From: RYN-230 sp963717125
GTDB taxonomy: Bacteria; Actinomycetota; Actinomycetes; Streptosporangiales; Streptosporangiaceae
Assembly: GCA_963717125.1 (NCBI GenBank)
Contig: CAVQVG010000009.1
Location: forward strand, 82,760-146,759
DNA length: 64,000 nucleotides
Direction: 5' to 3'
Below are positions 17,268-28,733 of this stretch, piece by piece. Both the position numbers and the translations under genes were made by a program. How positions within the stretch are numbered: the first letter of the stretch is position 1; the number at the start of each line of letters is the position of its first letter. Under the pieces are notes generated by a model, which made no database searches, was not told where the DNA came from, and worked only from the letters and a program-made list of their open reading frames with translations.

Positions 17268-18173
17268 TCAGAGGATGCGGGCGAACCGGTTCTCCGGCTT
17301 GCGCAGCACGTAGAGGAACTCTTCGTGGTCGGCGGTCAGGCGCCGCCCGGACAGCCAGGCCACCGCCTGCTGCGCGGCCAGGTAGCCGCGCGGGGCCGGC
17401 CGCAGCCCGCCGGCCAGCCCGCCGAGCGGCTGGCGCTCGGCGATCACCAGGCCGCGGAGCAGGACGTAAGACTGGATGCCACGGACCGAGGCGAGCCGCT
17501 CGTACACCGCCGGATGCGGCCCGGGGCGTCCCGGCCGGTGCCTGCGCCAGATCGCCCCGCGCAGCCAGCCGGGCAGCGCCCGGTCCAGGAAGCCCGCCGC
17601 GGCGTCCCGGTCCCGGATCTGCAGCAGCAGCAGGCCGCCCGGCTTGACCGCGCCGGTCAGCCGGTCGAGCACCAGTTCGGCGTGTTCGATCCGGTCCAGC
17701 AGGAGGGTGCAGGCCACGATGTCGTAGGACCGCTGAGGCAGCGGGATGGTGCGCAGGTCGCCGAGTGTGCAGCGGCTCAGGTCCGGGTGCGTGGCCAGCG
17801 CGGCCCGGTTGACCGGCTGATCGTCGTCGACCAGGGTGACGATGATGTCGGCGCCGTCCCGCAGGCTGCCCAGGCCCAGGTCGCCAGCCGCGGTGACCGC
17901 ACCGGCCAGCAGCACGGCGACCTGCTGGCCGAAACGTTCCGCCGCGTACCCCTGCGCCCACCTGGTGAAAAGGCTGGTCTCCGCCGTGGTTTCCGGCGGT
18001 CCTGGCTGGCGCTGCGCTTGCCGCGCGCGCACTGATCGCGCTTCCGGGGCCCGTGCTGATTGCGTTTCGGGGGCCCGTGCTGATTGCGTTTCGGGGGGAG
18101 GCGCCGATCGGCCCCCGCTCGAGCGCGCAGACTGGCCGGTATCGCCCCCCGGCACACCGCTGACCGATGTCAC
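17268..18173 (-). CDS. Class I SAM-dependent methyltransferase
   Basis: About 301 residues. The first 65 are low-complexity, including repeats of the type RAPETQSA from a 24-bp tandem duplication. Residues about 70-300 form a Methyltransf_11-like domain: a degenerate SAM-binding strand (DIIVTLVDDDQPV), the acidic motif after LGDLRTIPLPQRSYDIVAC, and the family loop VKPGGLLLLQIRD. The Gly-rich motif I is weak, so activity and substrate are uncertain. The start is uncertain because the N-terminus is repetitive; the conserved part begins near LFTRWAQGYAAERFG. It is transcribed divergently from mfd. Confidence 0.7.
   Translation of the reverse strand: MTSVSGVPGGDTGQSARSSGGRSAPPPETQSARAPETQSARAPEARSVRARQAQRQPGPPETTAETSLFTRWAQGYAAERFGQQVAVLLAGAVTAAGDLGLGSLRDGADIIVTLVDDDQPVNRAALATHPDLSRCTLGDLRTIPLPQRSYDIVACTLLLDRIEHAELVLDRLTGAVKPGGLLLLQIRDRDAAAGFLDRALPGWLRGAIWRRHRPGRPGPHPAVYERLASVRGIQSYVLLRGLVIAERQPLGGLAGGLRPAPRGYLAAQQAVAWLSGRRLTADHEEFLYVLRKPENRFARIL
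18042..18103 (-). repeat. 24-bp tandem repeat at the 5' end of the methyltransferase gene
   Basis: GCCCGTGCTGATTGCGTTTC appears twice within 24-bp units, with a diverged third copy upstream. The units keep the reading frame and expand the disordered N-terminus. Confidence 0.75.
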
Positions 18174-18370
18174 AAACCCCTAAACTAGCCCTCTGCCTGC
18201 GGATAGTCACGGTTCATGGGCCCGGTTTACCCGCCGCCCTGTGCCGAGCTGTCGGTGGGCACCCCTAAGCTAGAGGTATCCCGCCTGGTTCAACGTAGCC
18301 CCGCTGCCCGCCAGTGCGGGCCTTTCGTGCTGCCTCCCGTGGCCGCCACTACGGGCCGATCAAGGACACC

Positions 18371-22072
<3,702 letters not shown>

Positions 22073-22094
22073 AGGAGAAGAAAGGGACACCTTC

Positions 22095-22778
22095 GTGCTC
22101 CGCACCCCCATCATCCTGACCGCCGCGGCGCTGGCCGCGGCGCTCGCGCTGTCCGCCTGCGGGTCCGTCAAGCTGGGCGCGGCGGCGGTCACCAGCGACC
22201 AGCGGATCGCGTCCGCCACGGTGGCCGCCGAGGTGAGCAACCTCAACCAGGCCTACCTGGCGGACAAGGCCAAGATCCAGCTTCAGTTCGCCGCGTCGCA
22301 GATGCCGCAGGAGGTGCTGAGCTGGCTGCTCCGGTTCAAGGTGCGGGAGCAGATGGCGGAGCGGTACGGCATCACGGTGACCCAGACCCAGGTGCAGGAC
22401 GCGCTGTCGTCGATTTCCGCGCAGGCCAAGCAGAGCGGGGTCACCGCGACCGCGCTGGCCGTGGCCAACGGGGTGCCGCCGGACCAGCTGACCGAGCTGG
22501 GCCGGTACGTGGCCATCCAGAACGCGGTCCTGGACCGGCTGGACGGCGGCAAGCTGCCCACCGCCACACCCGCGCTGCAGACGCTGAGCAACCAGTTCGA
22601 CACCTCGCAGTGCGTGGCCGCCAAGAGCCTCGGCATCCAGGTCAACCCGCAGTACGGGGCGCTCGACTACCGGGGCATCAGCGTCGTGCCCGCGGCGGAC
22701 AAGCTGTCCGCGCTGCCCGGCAAGCCGTCTCCCTCGCCGACCGGGACCGCGGCGCCACAGCTCAGCCCGCACTGCTGA
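22095..22778 (+). CDS. SurA N-terminal-like lipoprotein
   Basis: A 227-residue predicted lipoprotein with signal peptide and lipobox (LALSAC, Cys22) followed by a helical domain resembling the N-terminal chaperone part of SurA/PrsA-type foldases. No parvulin PPIase domain follows. The C-terminus is a Pro/Ser/Thr-rich tail ending in HC. GTG 22095 is chosen because it gives a proper signal peptide and has a purine-rich ribosome site upstream. The last base of its stop is the first base of the mazG start, so the two are coupled. It would act outside the membrane as a chaperone, by inference. Confidence 0.75.
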   Translation: MLRTPIILTAAALAAALALSACGSVKLGAAAVTSDQRIASATVAAEVSNLNQAYLADKAKIQLQFAASQMPQEVLSWLLRFKVREQMAERYGITVTQTQVQDALSSISAQAKQSGVTATALAVANGVPPDQLTELGRYVAIQNAVLDRLDGGKLPTATPALQTLSNQFDTSQCVAAKSLGIQVNPQYGALDYRGISVVPAADKLSALPGKPSPSPTGTAAPQLSPHC

Positions 22779-23839
22779 TGCGGCGGCTCGTCCTGCTGGT
22801 GACCGCGCCGACGGTCCGGGCCGGGCTGCTCAGCTGGCCCGCCTGGCAGGCGCTGCACGGCGCGGCCCGGGTGCTGGCCGCCGCCGCGGATGATCCGCTG
22901 CTGCCCGCGCTGGACGAGTCGGGTGTGCGCTGGGAGCTGCTGCCGGGCGCGGCCGGGGCGGGCCCGGCCGAGCTGGCCCGGCTGCTCACCGCGGCGGTGA
23001 CGGACGGGCCCGATCCGGGGGACGTAGTTTGGCTGTGCCGCCGCGACCCGCCCGGGCGCCCGGCGGGCGTGCTGCCCGGGGCGGTTGTGCTGGCCGACGA
23101 GCTGGGCGGCCCCGATGGGCCGGCCGATACCGCCGTTGAGCTGCTGTACGGTGCCACGGCGCTGCCCGGCGGGGAGCTGCTGACCCTGGTCTCGGTGATG
23201 GACACGCTGCGCCGGAACTGCCCGTGGGACGCCAAGCAGACGCACGAGTCGCTCGCCCCGTACCTGATCGAGGAGTCCTACGAGGCGCTGGACGCGCTGG
23301 AGAGCGGGGACCGCAAGGCGCTCCGCGAGGAACTCGGCGACGTGCTGCTGCAGGTGATGTTCCACGCCCGGGTGGCCGAGGAGCGGGCCGACGAGACCGG
23401 CTTCGCCGTGGATGACGTGGCCGACGGCATCGTGACCAAGCTGGTCCGCAGGCATCCGCACGTGTTCGCGGACGTGGCCGTGTCCGGTGCGGAGGACGTC
23501 AAGCGCAACTGGGACGCGATCAAGGCGGCGGAACGCGAATCGGCGACCGGGGTCCCGGGATCTGCGCTGGATGGCGTGCCGTTCGGCCAGCCTGCCCTCG
23601 CGCTGGCCGCCCAGCTGCAGCGGCGGGCCGAACGGGCCGGGGTCCCCCCGGAGCTGGCCGGCGAGCCGGGTGCGGAAGCCGCGGCTGGGGAGCGGCTCGG
23701 CGCCGAGCTGTTCGAGCTGGTGGCCCGGGCCCGGGCGCTCGGCCTCGACCCGGAGCTGGAACTGCGCGGCGCGGCCCGCCGGTACCAGGACCGGGTGCGC
23801 GCCTGGGAGGCGGCCAGCCAGGCCAGCGAGCCCAGCTAG
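22778..23839 (+). CDS. mazG: Nucleoside triphosphate pyrophosphohydrolase
   Basis: MazG hydrolyses nucleoside triphosphates to monophosphates and pyrophosphate, removing damaged or excess nucleotides. The catalytic MazG domain lies at residues about 140-250: CPWDAKQTHESLAPYLIEE, followed by EESYE and EELGDVLLQVMFH, which supply the ExxE and ExxD metal ligands. The first 130 residues are a variable Ala-rich extension typical of actinobacterial versions. It lies between the SurA-like lipoprotein gene, which it overlaps by one base, and eno. Confidence 0.92.
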   Translation: MRRLVLLVTAPTVRAGLLSWPAWQALHGAARVLAAAADDPLLPALDESGVRWELLPGAAGAGPAELARLLTAAVTDGPDPGDVVWLCRRDPPGRPAGVLPGAVVLADELGGPDGPADTAVELLYGATALPGGELLTLVSVMDTLRRNCPWDAKQTHESLAPYLIEESYEALDALESGDRKALREELGDVLLQVMFHARVAEERADETGFAVDDVADGIVTKLVRRHPHVFADVAVSGAEDVKRNWDAIKAAERESATGVPGSALDGVPFGQPALALAAQLQRRAERAGVPPELAGEPGAEAAAGERLGAELFELVARARALGLDPELELRGAARRYQDRVRAWEAASQASEPS

Positions 23840-23882
23840 GGCCGCCCGGCGTGGCCGGTGCACGGGCCGCCGGGGACTCCAC

Positions 23883-23888
23883 TAGGCT
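23883..23888 (+). promoter_or_regulatory. Candidate -10 box for the eno operon
   Basis: TAGGCT stands 44 bases upstream of the GTG start of eno, leaving a short leader with a ribosome-binding site. It may drive the eno-ftsB-DUF501-ppx-glycosylase run. Confidence 0.45.
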
Positions 23889-23926
23889 CCAATACGGACA
23901 TGTCAGCCGAGCTTTCAGGAGTCGTT

Positions 23927-25210
23927 GTGGCCTCGATCGAGGCGGTGCACGCCAGGCAGATTCTGGATTCCCGCGGAAACCCCACCCTTGAGGTCGAAGT
24001 CGCCCTCGACGACGGCTCGCTGGGCCGTGCGGCCGCGCCGAGCGGCGCCTCCACCGGTGCCTTCGAAGCGGTAGAACTGCGCGACGGCGGCGACGAGTAC
24101 GGCGGCAAGGCGGTCACCAAGGCCGTCCAGGGCATCATCGATGAGATCCAGCCCGAGCTGCTCGGCTTCGACGCCGACGACCAGCGCCTGGTGGACCAGG
24201 CGATGATCGACCTGGACCGCACGCCGGACAAGTCGAAGCTCGGCGCGAACGCCATCACCGGGGTCAGCATGGCGGTGGCCAAGGCCGCCGCCGAATCCGC
24301 GGGACTGCCGCTGTTCCGCTACCTGGGCGGCCCGAACGCGCACCTGCTGCCGGTGCCGATGATGAACATCCTGAACGGCGGCGCACACGCGGACAACAGC
24401 GTGGACATCCAGGAATTCATGATCGCCCCGATCGGCGCGGCGTCGTTCACCGAGGCGGTGCAGTGGGGCGCGGAGACCTACCACGCGCTGAAGTCCGTGC
24501 TCAAGCAGCACGGCCTGGGCACTGGCGTGGGTGACGAGGGCGGGTTCGCGCCCGACCTGGCCAGCAACCGGGCCGCGCTCGACCTGATCGTGGAGGCAAT
24601 CGGGAAGGCGGGATTCAGTCCCGGCCTGGACGTGGCGCTGGCCATCGACGCTGCGGCCACCGAATTCTTCGCGGACGGCTCGTACCGGTTCGAGGGCGCG
24701 GCCAAGGATGCGGCCGAGATGTCCCGGATCTACACCGAGTGGCTGGACGCGTACCCGATCGTGTCGCTGGAGGACCCGCTGTCCGAGGAGGACTGGGCCG
24801 GCTGGCAGGCGCTGACCGCCGCGCTCGGCGACCGGTTGCAGATCGTGGGCGACGACATCTTCGTGACCAACCCGGAACGGATCCGCCGCGGCATCGCCGA
24901 GCGGTCGGCCAACGCGCTGCTGGTCAAGGTGAACCAGATCGGGTCGATCACCGAGACGCTGGACGCGGTGGCGCTGGCCCAGCGCAGCGGCTACGCCTGC
25001 ATGATCAGCCACCGGTCCGGCGAGACGGATGACACCACGATCTCCGACCTGTCGGTCGCCGTGAACGCCGGGCAGATCAAGGCCGGCGCACCGGCCCGTG
25101 GCGAGCGGGTGGCCAAGTACAACCAGCTGATGCGCATCGAGGAAATGCTCGACGACGCGGCCGTCTACGCAGGTGTCAGCGCCTTCCCGCGGTGGACCCC
25201 GGCTGACTGA
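23927..25210 (+). CDS. eno: Enolase
   Basis: Enolase interconverts 2-phosphoglycerate and phosphoenolpyruvate. The 427-residue protein has normal length, begins with IEAVHARQILDSRGNPT, and shows the catalytic and Mg-binding segments GDEGGFAPDL, SLEDPLSEEDW, GDDIFVTNP and the signature LLVKVNQIGSITET. GTG 23927 is chosen: CAGGAG lies just upstream and the product starts as enolases do; the longer frame from 23858 adds unrelated residues. The stop overlaps the next ATG. Enolase next to a divisome gene is the standard actinobacterial order. Confidence 0.98.
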   Translation: MASIEAVHARQILDSRGNPTLEVEVALDDGSLGRAAAPSGASTGAFEAVELRDGGDEYGGKAVTKAVQGIIDEIQPELLGFDADDQRLVDQAMIDLDRTPDKSKLGANAITGVSMAVAKAAAESAGLPLFRYLGGPNAHLLPVPMMNILNGGAHADNSVDIQEFMIAPIGAASFTEAVQWGAETYHALKSVLKQHGLGTGVGDEGGFAPDLASNRAALDLIVEAIGKAGFSPGLDVALAIDAAATEFFADGSYRFEGAAKDAAEMSRIYTEWLDAYPIVSLEDPLSEEDWAGWQALTAALGDRLQIVGDDIFVTNPERIRRGIAERSANALLVKVNQIGSITETLDAVALAQRSGYACMISHRSGETDDTTISDLSVAVNAGQIKAGAPARGERVAKYNQLMRIEEMLDDAAVYAGVSAFPRWTPAD

Positions 25211-25644
25211 TGCCCGGCCCGCAGCCCGCGCCACAGCCCGCGCCGCCGGCGGCGCAGCCGCCGGAACGCGCCCGGTTCACCAGCCGGGCGGCGGTGCTGG
25301 CCGTGGTGCTCTGCGCGATCGCGCTGAGCCTGGCCTACCCGGTGCGGGAGTACATCGCGCAGCGGCGGCAGATCGACCAGTTGCAGGCGCAGAGCGCGCA
25401 GACGGCGGCCCAGCTGGCCCGGCTGCAAGCCGAGGCGGCCCGGCTGAACGACCCGGCCTACATCGAGCAGCAGGCCCGCGACCGGCTGCACTACTGCATG
25501 CCGCGGCAGACCTGTTATGTGATCATCGGCGGCCAGCCGGCCCGCAACCCGGGCCAGGCGGCCACCGCGGTGGCCGGCACACCCTGGTACGAGCGGCTAT
25601 GGTCATCGGTCCGCCAGGCCGACCACGAGCCCACTTCCCGGTGA
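25210..25644 (+). CDS. FtsB/DivIC-like septum formation initiator
   Basis: A 144-residue bitopic membrane protein: Pro/Ala-rich cytoplasmic N-terminus, one transmembrane helix (residues about 28-46), then a coiled coil (QRRQIDQLQAQSAQTAAQL) and a conserved end (YIEQQARDRLHYCMPRQTCY). This is the layout of FtsB/DivIC, which joins FtsL and FtsQ in the cell-division complex. Location between eno and a DUF501 gene supports the assignment. Start and stop overlap both neighbours. Confidence 0.88.
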   Translation: MPGPQPAPQPAPPAAQPPERARFTSRAAVLAVVLCAIALSLAYPVREYIAQRRQIDQLQAQSAQTAAQLARLQAEAARLNDPAYIEQQARDRLHYCMPRQTCYVIIGGQPARNPGQAATAVAGTPWYERLWSSVRQADHEPTSR

Positions 25645-26309
25645 GTGACGTCGTGACTGAGTCTGGTGCCGCGCCGAAGGGGGGCGCCGCCGACTGGACT
25701 GACGAGCGAGGCACGAGCGAGGAGGGAAGGCGGCGGGTCCAAGCCCCCCGGAGGCGCAAGAAAGCAGAGCACGAGCGACGCGCGACGAGGGAAGTCGGCG
25801 GGTCCAGCCCCCCGGAGGCGCAAGGAAGCAGAGCAGAGCTAGTAGAGCTGCAGTTGGGTAGGGCCCCGCGAGGGCTGCGTGCGGTGGCGCACCGCTGCCC
25901 GTGCGGGCTGCCCGACGTGGTCGAGACCGCGCCCCGCCTGCCCGGAGGCGCTCCGTTCCCGACGTTGTTCTACCTGACCTGCCCACGCGCGGCCGCGGCG
26001 TTGAGCAGGCTGGAATCGGCTGGAGTGATGCGCGAGATGGAACAGCGGCTGGCCGCCGAACCGGAGCTGCGCGCGGCCCAGCAGGCGGCGCACCGTGACT
26101 ACCTGGCCCGCCGGGACGCGGCCGGGGCGGCGGACGGCCTGGCGCCGCTGCCGCCTGGTACGCAGAGCGCAGGCGGCATGCCGGACCGGGTGAAGTGCCT
26201 GCACGCGCTGGCCGCGCACGAGCTGGCCGTGCCGGGGGCCAACCCGCTGGGCCGGGCAGCGCTGGACGCAGCCGGGGAGTGGTGGTCGCGCGGCCGGTGC
26301 GTGCCATGA
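25641..26309 (+). CDS. DUF501 protein
   Basis: The conserved DUF501 part begins at about 25,850 (LGRAPRGLRAVAHRCPCG) and runs to FYLTCPRAAAALSRLE and RVKCLHALAAHELAVPGANPLG, with conserved cysteines and histidine that could bind metal. Its biochemical role is unknown. The start is uncertain: GTG 25641 overlaps the preceding stop, but the first 65 codons cross a 60-bp tandem duplication of Arg/Glu-rich sequence, so a start near the conserved part is also possible. The stop overlaps the ppx start (ATGA). Confidence 0.8.
   Translation: MSDVVTESGAAPKGGAADWTDERGTSEEGRRRVQAPRRRKKAEHERRATREVGGSSPPEAQGSRAELVELQLGRAPRGLRAVAHRCPCGLPDVVETAPRLPGGAPFPTLFYLTCPRAAAALSRLESAGVMREMEQRLAAEPELRAAQQAAHRDYLARRDAAGAADGLAPLPPGTQSAGGMPDRVKCLHALAAHELAVPGANPLGRAALDAAGEWWSRGRCVP
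25713..25834 (+). repeat. Imperfect tandem duplication of about 60 bp
   Basis: Two copies (25713-25770 and 25771-25834) share the core CGGCGGGTCCA, GCCCCCCGGAGGCGCAAG and AAGCAGAGC. The second has a small insertion. It separates the ftsB-like stop from the conserved part of DUF501. Confidence 0.85.
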
Positions 26310-27322
26310 GCGGCGCTCGCCTGACCCGGGTCGCGGCCGTCGACTGCGGGACCAACTCGCTGCGCCTGCTGGTGGCCGACGTGGATCCGGCGGCCGGGCG
26401 GCTCACCGACGTGGACCGCCAGATGGAGATCGTCCGGCTGGGCCAGGGCGTGGACGCCACCGGACGGCTCGCGCCCGAAGCGCTGGACCGCACGCTGCGC
26501 GCGCTCGGCGCCTACGCCAAGATCATCAGGGCGACGTCGGCAGGCGCGGTGCGGATGGTCGCCACCAGCGCCACCCGGGACGCGGCCAACGCCGCCGACT
26601 TCGTCCGTGGGGTCGAAGACGTGCTCGGGGTGACCCCGGAGGTGCTGAGCGGCGAGGACGAGGCGTATCTGTCGTTTACCGGCGCCACCGCCGAACTGGC
26701 CGCGCCGCGCGACGCCGGGACCGCCCCCGGCGCGGCCGGGGCCGCCGCCGCGCCCGGCGGCCCGTACCTGGTCGTGGACATCGGCGGCGGCTCGACCGAG
26801 TTCGTGCTCGGGGACGGCCGGCCCGCTGGCCGCCCGGCGGCGCACGCCGGCATCAGCGCGCTGTCCGTGGACATCGGCTGTGTCCGGCTGACCGAACGCC
26901 ATCTGCACGGCGACCCGCCCGCCCGGGCCGAGATCGCGGCGGCCGCCGCGGACATCGAAGCCGCGTTGGACGCCGTTGCCGTGGCCATGCCCGCGGCGAC
27001 GGCCCGGACGCTGGTTGGGCTGGCCGGGTCGGTGACCACGGTGGCTGGCCTCGCGCTCGGGCTGGCCGAGTACGACCCCAGCCGGATCCACCACGCGCGC
27101 ATCTCCGCCGCCCAGGTCGCCGAGCAGACCCGCGCGCTGCTGGGCCAGACCCGCGCGGAGCGCGCCGCGCTCGGTGTCATGCACCCGGGCCGGGTGGACG
27201 TGATCGGCGGCGGCGCCCTGGTGCTCGACCACGTGATGCGCCGGTTCGGCTTCGCCGAGGTGCTGGTCAGCGAGCACGACATCCTGGACGGGATCGCCTG
27301 GTCGCTGGCGGCGGGCCGGTGA
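26306..27322 (+). CDS. ppx: Ppx/GppA-type phosphatase
   Basis: A 338-residue exopolyphosphatase/pppGpp phosphatase family protein with the actin-like ATPase fold. It has the first phosphate loop in VAAVDCGTNSLRLLVAD, the second in VVDIGGGSTEFVLG and the adenosine-type motif VIGGGALVLDHVM. It may degrade polyphosphate or pppGpp; sequence does not distinguish these. ATG 26306 overlaps the DUF501 stop and gives the usual start MSGARLTRVAAVDCG. The end overlaps the glycosylase start. Confidence 0.9.
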   Translation: MSGARLTRVAAVDCGTNSLRLLVADVDPAAGRLTDVDRQMEIVRLGQGVDATGRLAPEALDRTLRALGAYAKIIRATSAGAVRMVATSATRDAANAADFVRGVEDVLGVTPEVLSGEDEAYLSFTGATAELAAPRDAGTAPGAAGAAAAPGGPYLVVDIGGGSTEFVLGDGRPAGRPAAHAGISALSVDIGCVRLTERHLHGDPPARAEIAAAAADIEAALDAVAVAMPAATARTLVGLAGSVTTVAGLALGLAEYDPSRIHHARISAAQVAEQTRALLGQTRAERAALGVMHPGRVDVIGGGALVLDHVMRRFGFAEVLVSEHDILDGIAWSLAAGR

Positions 27323-28135
27323 GCGTGCTGGACAGCCCGGTGCCGCCCGGCACTGGCTGGCCCGATGACCCGGCCACCCCGGCCACCCCGGCGGCCGCCG
27401 ACCCGGCACAGGTGCGCGCGCTCGCGGCCGGTGCGGGCAGCCTGGCCGAGCTGACCGCCCGCGAGTCGGTGTGCCGGGCCTGCCCGCGGCTGGTCGCCTG
27501 GCGGGAAGAGGTCGCCCAGGTCAAGCGCCGGGCCTACGCCACCGAGCGGTACTGGGGCCGGCCTATCGCGGGCTGGGGCAGCGACCAGCCGAGCATCCTC
27601 ATTCTCGGGCTGGCGCCCGCGGCCCACGGCGGCAACCGGACCGGCCGGATCTTCACCGGCGACCGCAGCGGTGACGTGCTGTTCGCGTCACTGCACCGGT
27701 GCGGGCTGGCGGCCGAGCCGTACAGCACGGCGGCCGGCGACGGGCAGCGACTGCTGCACACCCGGATGGTGGCCGCGGTGCGGTGCGCGCCGCCCGCCAA
27801 CAAGCCGACGGTGGCCGAGCGCGACACCTGCCGGCCGTGGCTGGCCGAAGAGCTCCGCATGCTGGCCGGCGGCGTGCGCGCCATCGTCTGCCTGGGCGCG
27901 TTCGCCTGGCAGGCGCTGTGGCCGGCGCTGGGTGCGGCCTGGCCTCCCGGTGCCCCGGCCGCGGCCGGCTTTCGGGCACGGGGCCGAAGCCGTGCTGGGC
28001 GGGCCAGCGGGCCCGGTCACCGTTATCGGGTGTTATCACCCGAGTCAGCAGAACACGTTCACTGGGCGGGTCACTCCTGGCATGCTGGATGCGGTCTTCT
28101 TGCAAGCCCGGTCCGCCGCTGGGCTTGGGGGATGA
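27319..28135 (+). CDS. Type 5 uracil-DNA glycosylase, frameshifted
   Basis: A family-5 (UdgB-like) glycosylase that removes uracil and other deaminated bases. Frame 1 carries the iron-sulfur cysteines (CRACPRLVAW, later RCAPP and CRPWL) and motif LGLAPAAHGGNRTGRIFTGD. At about 27,930-27,950 the frame slips: the next frame continues PRPAFGHGAEAVLGG and the catalytic C-terminal motif CYHPSQQNTFTGR, ending at 28135. Both halves are conserved, so a one-base error or a recent mutation is likely. GTG at 27319 overlaps the ppx stop. Confidence 0.85.
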
Positions 28136-28313
28136 CGGGGGCGGGACTGTCATCTGGTTACTCTGCGTGAGCAATCAGCGTCGAACGTAATCGAAATGGT
28201 TACTCTTTGCATTCAGTCCACTAGTGAAAATAGATAACTGCCCCCGGCTGAAACAATCTGTATCAATTCGGCCGCCCGAGAGTCGCACCGACTCTCCGGG
28301 GTATTATTACCCA

Positions 28314-28387
28314 GCCCCCGTAGCCCAAGGGAAGAGGCCGGCCCCCTAAAAGGGTCCCCAGTGTCGGTTCGACTCCGACCGGGGGCA
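28314..28387 (+). tRNA. Atypical tRNA-like gene, loop suggests anticodon UAA
   Basis: A 74-base cloverleaf can be drawn: acceptor stem GCCCCCG/CGGGGGC (7 perfect pairs), T arm GTCGG-TTCGACT-CCGAC, anticodon stem GGCCC/GGGTC with loop CCTAAAA, and discriminator A. The 3' end continues CCG, so CCA is not encoded. Oddities: position 33 is C instead of U, the D stem has a mismatch, and the variable region is short (about 6 nt), yet UAA would be a leucine anticodon, whose tRNAs normally have a long variable arm. The acceptor arm resembles actinobacterial tRNA-Arg(CCU). It may be a degenerate gene or a non-canonical tRNA. Confidence 0.6.
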
Positions 28388-28703
28388 CCGTTGTTGACAC
28401 GTTACTGACCTGCGCCGATGCGCTGCCACGACGCGCTGCCAGGACAGTGCGGGTAAGGATTGTGCGACGTTCGCCTATCGCACAGCTGGTTGCTATCGCG
28501 CCTGGTGTCATGTCAAGCCGGCCATTCCCGGCTGTTCCTGATCATCCTCGCCGACTAAATCGCCGGTCAATCACAATCTGACGAAACGAGCGATGAGCAG
28601 GACGGTTGTTCCACACGAACAGCGGTCGCACAGCCGGCAACTCACACCGAATCAAGTTTGGCCGTATTGGGCCGCGAACCGGGTTCCTGCCGCCGCCGGC
28701 GCT
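28388..28703. other. Intergenic region before the IS insertion
   Basis: No convincing gene. It lies between the tRNA-like gene and the REP hairpin that hosts the IS element. GC content is lower than in neighbouring genes. I see no promoter or strong secondary structure beyond the hairpin arm at its end. Confidence 0.5.
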
Positions 28704-28723
28704 CGTGATCAACCGATCACTGT
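28704..28723 (+). repeat. Left arm of the REP-like hairpin interrupted by the IS
   Basis: CGTGATCAACCGATCACTGT is the reverse complement of 30534-30553 at 19 of 20 positions. It closely matches the arm of the intact hairpin at 6413-6464. Confidence 0.85.
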
Positions 28724-28733
28724 CGCTCTGGCA
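28724..28733 (+). repeat. Target-site duplication, left copy
   Basis: CGCTCTGGCA is repeated exactly at 30524-30533, directly outside the terminal inverted repeats. Ten bases is within the range of IS4-family duplications. Before insertion it would have formed the hairpin loop. Confidence 0.88.

Noticed and set aside
25173..26309. A 378-codon frame running from eno into DUF501
   Set aside because: The first 156 codons overlap eno and the ftsB-like gene in another frame; only the part after 25641 is supported.
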